Below, in pieces: positions 61,729 to 64,000 of a DNA stretch of 64,000 nt. The notes under the pieces are model-generated. The model did no database searches. It had not been told where the DNA came from and saw only the letters and a list, made by a program, of their open reading frames with translations. The translations under genes and the position numbers were made by a program. The stretch's first letter is position 1. Each line of letters starts with the position of its first letter. Source of the stretch: Sphingobacterium sp. ML3W (GTDB lineage: Bacteria > Bacteroidota > Bacteroidia > Sphingobacteriales > Sphingobacteriaceae); assembly GCF_000747525.1 (NCBI RefSeq), contig NZ_CP009278.1, positions 5,208,001-5,272,000 of the forward strand, in the 5' to 3' direction.

Positions 61729-62619
61729 TTATTCAGCAATACTAGCTGCAGAAGTCTGTACTTGGCGATTTACCTTCTTCACCAACCCTTGTAATACATT
61801 ACCTGGGCCGACTTCGACAAATGCCTCTGCACCGTCTGCAAGTATGTTTTGAACGGTTTGGGTCCATCTCACAGCACCTGTTAACTGAGCAATTAAATTC
61901 TTCTTAATTGTTTCGGCATCACGATATGGTTTCGCATCTACATTTTGATAGATCGGGCAGGTAGGTACTTTTATTTCAACTGCTTCAATAGCAGCCTGCA
62001 ATTCAATCTTAGCAGGTTCCATCAATGGGGAATGGAATGCACCACCTACATTTAATTTTAAAGCACGTTTAGCTCCAGCCTCTGTCAATAGTGCACAAGC
62101 CTTATCCACACCGGCAATAGATCCAGAAATCACCAACTGACCAGGGCAATTGTAATTTGCTGCTACAACGACATCATCTACCTGGGCACAAATTTCTTCT
62201 ACCACACGATCTTCTAACCCTAAAATAGCGGCCATAGTAGAAGGCTCTAATTCACATGCTTTTTGCATAGCATTTGCACGTTGTGCCACTAATTTCAAGC
62301 CATCTTCAAACGATAAAGCACCAGCAGAAACTAATGCCGAAAACTCCCCTAAAGAGTGTCCTGCGACCATGTCTGGTTTGAATTGTTCACCTAAAGCTTT
62401 CGCTAAAATCACAGAATGTAAAAATATCGCGGGTTGTGTAACGTTCGTTTGTTTCAATTGTTCATCCGTTCCCGTAAACATGATATCTGTAATACGAAAT
62501 CCCAATATATCATTTGCTTTTTTAAATAAAGCTTTAGTTTCTTCATTCAGATTATAGAGGTCTTGACCCATTCCAACGAATTGGGCTCCTTGACCAGGAA
62601 ATACATATGCTATTTTCAT
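61729..62619 (-). CDS. fabD: Malonyl-CoA:ACP transacylase
   Basis: 296 residues. It loads malonate onto ACP for fatty-acid synthesis. FPGQGAQFVGMGQDL at the N-terminus, the nucleophile elbow AGHSLGEFSALVSAGAL with the active Ser, and GGAFHSPLMEPA with the active His are all present. Full length, no fab neighbours in the window. Confidence 0.96.
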   Translation of the reverse strand: MKIAYVFPGQGAQFVGMGQDLYNLNEETKALFKKANDILGFRITDIMFTGTDEQLKQTNVTQPAIFLHSVILAKALGEQFKPDMVAGHSLGEFSALVSAGALSFEDGLKLVAQRANAMQKACELEPSTMAAILGLEDRVVEEICAQVDDVVVAANYNCPGQLVISGSIAGVDKACALLTEAGAKRALKLNVGGAFHSPLMEPAKIELQAAIEAVEIKVPTCPIYQNVDAKPYRDAETIKKNLIAQLTGAVRWTQTVQNILADGAEAFVEVGPGNVLQGLVKKVNRQVQTSAASIAE

Positions 62620-62759
62620 ATTTAAAATTATCTATTCTAATGCACAAACTTATATAAATTGTATTTTATATACAAAACATTGCGTTGAATATAAAATCTA
62701 TGAGTGCCTCTTTACGCTTTAAAGAACCTCTCCATATATCCGGATTCTAACCTCTAAAT

Positions 62760-63989
62760 TTAATCCTCAGGAACAAAACTTAAGGATGTCATACGAGACG
62801 GATCAAAAATATCTCTTGAAATCTGCAATAAATCAGGTGCCGAGATTATTTTTATTTTCTCTATTATCACATCCAATTCAATAATATGATTATAATCCAT
62901 CACATTCTTTGCTGCGGCAATAATCATACTCATTCTATTTTCTTCTGAAAGTGCAATCTGTCCAATGAATTTACGTTTTGCTTTTTGCAACGTCCCTGCA
63001 GTCATTTCTTTTTCGCACAGCTTGTTTAGCTCTTTAAAAACTAATTTCTTCGCCTTCTCTATCTTTTCTTCATCGGTGCCTAGATAGATACTAAATAATC
63101 CCGAATCCGAGAACATGCTATAATTAGATTCAATTGTATAGGCTATCCCATGCTTTTCTCGAATAGAAAGATTTAATATAGAACTCATGCCCATCCCGCC
63201 CAACATATTATTCAGCAATAAAAGTCCGGTCTTACGTTCGTCAAGATAGCTATACGCGTGAGCTCCTAACATATAGTGTACTTGATTGATTGGTTTTGGA
63301 GTTTCTACGTGCATGACTTCAATCGGAGCTACATCATTCCTTACTCTAGAAATTTTATTTTCAGCAACTGAAGCGAAGATTTTATTCGCAAGGCGTTCAA
63401 CCTGCTTAAGGGTATAATTACCTGTAATTGAAATGACGATTTCATTGGTGTCATAATTTGACTGGATAAAATCATGAATATCATTTTTTGTAAGGGCCAA
63501 TAATTGTTCTTCTAAACCTAAGATATTATGTCCCAAACCAGACCCTTTGAATAAAAGATCTTCGAAATCATCCACGATCGACTCTTCGGGACTATCCAAA
63601 TAAGAAGCCATTTCATCAACAATAACAGACTTCTCTTTGTCAAGCTCTTCTTCCGGAAAAGTAGAGTGGAAAAAAATGTCTTCAAATAAATCTAAAGCTT
63701 TGTCTAAATATGGCGTCAAAAAAGAGGCATGCACACAGGTATATTCCTTTGTTGTATAAGCATTAAGATCTCCACCAACGGCTTCCAAATGATTTAATAT
63801 CTGATTCGTACTTCGACGCTCTGTTTTTTTAAAAAGTAAGTGTTCGATAAAATGTGCAACTCCAAACTTACCTTCCTCTTCATCTCTAGAACCTGCGTTA
63901 ATTAAAATGCAGGCATGTGTAATTGGCAAATTTTGCGGTTGAAAAACCACACGTATACCATTGGATAGACGTATTATTTCGTATTCCAT
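62760..63989 (-). CDS. M16 family zinc metallopeptidase
   Basis: 409 residues. The inverted zinc motif HxxEH is in GVAHFIEHLLFKKTERRS, near residue 46, with the downstream zinc Glu in the following helix (EEELDKEKSVIVDEMASYLDSPEESIVDD). The second M16 half includes LGAHAYSYLDERKTGLLLLNNMLGGMGMSSILNLSIREKHGIAYTIES, with the R/Y pair that binds substrate. This is the processing-peptidase-like form with one active domain. No signal peptide, so cytosolic. It ends just inside the window edge and is complete. Confidence 0.93.
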   Translation of the reverse strand: MEYEIIRLSNGIRVVFQPQNLPITHACILINAGSRDEEEGKFGVAHFIEHLLFKKTERRSTNQILNHLEAVGGDLNAYTTKEYTCVHASFLTPYLDKALDLFEDIFFHSTFPEEELDKEKSVIVDEMASYLDSPEESIVDDFEDLLFKGSGLGHNILGLEEQLLALTKNDIHDFIQSNYDTNEIVISITGNYTLKQVERLANKIFASVAENKISRVRNDVAPIEVMHVETPKPINQVHYMLGAHAYSYLDERKTGLLLLNNMLGGMGMSSILNLSIREKHGIAYTIESNYSMFSDSGLFSIYLGTDEEKIEKAKKLVFKELNKLCEKEMTAGTLQKAKRKFIGQIALSEENRMSMIIAAAKNVMDYNHIIELDVIIEKIKIISAPDLLQISRDIFDPSRMTSLSFVPED

Positions 63990-64000
63990 ATTTTAATTGG

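Overview
The window is chromosomal DNA from a Bacteroidota bacterium, most likely Sphingobacteriaceae (Sphingobacterium or a close relative). Support for this: promoters of the TTG-N19-21-TAnnTTTG type, SusC/SusD pairs, DUF6520, DUF5686 and HdeD proteins, a prfB with a +1 frameshift, an AT-rich genome, and a 14-gene nuo operon with a short NuoG. Several nominal longest frames begin at TTG; where an ATG follows within a few codons I moved the start there.

1-8.2 kb is mostly housekeeping: the end of pfkA, pgi, prfB, dcd, a phosphopantetheinyl transferase, tRNA-Glu(UUC), an HdeD-like membrane protein and a secreted PNGase F-like protein. A 28-bp sequence is repeated exactly upstream of pgi and dcd and returns inverted upstream of the phosphopantetheinyl transferase.

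8.2-13 kb is the least familiar part. A small outer-membrane barrel protein, a LuxI/FeeM-like acyltransferase and an E1/ThiF-like adenylyltransferase all carry copies of an inverted repeat, CTACAC-N4-GTGTAG, upstream. A PAS/LuxR-type regulator lies between the last two, and an IS4-family element has inserted in the regulatory gap between acyltransferase and regulator. I propose these genes as one regulon, possibly a small-molecule signalling or modification system.

13-22.3 kb holds an AraC regulator, a MauE/DoxX membrane protein, a DUF6520 peptide and a tlpA-susC-susD operon of visibly higher GC. Upstream of that operon lies a GTAC-rich repetitive block and a stretch of nested inverted repeats.

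22.3-32 kb is accessory DNA. It has a small HTH protein and a three-gene operon (REase-like protein, small middle component, DUF2326 SMC-like ATPase, with ATGA overlaps) that fits an ABC-three-component conflict system. Next come a membrane protein, a decayed gene, and a lipoprotein with an HExxH site plus a secreted partner. A 317-bp direct repeat copying the 3' end of a flavoprotein gene brackets about 4.7 kb of this.

32-64 kb is core metabolism and envelope: a TonB-dependent siderophore-type receptor with palindromes over its promoter, an enoyl-CoA hydratase, a DUF5686 protein, nuoA-N, an exbB-exbD-exbD-tonB operon extending into a PstS-like lipoprotein and a TPR protein, a SUI1-like factor, a lipid kinase, metK behind a SAM-II-like structured leader, fabD and an M16 peptidase. 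All genes from 31.7 to 60.1 kb are on the minus strand.
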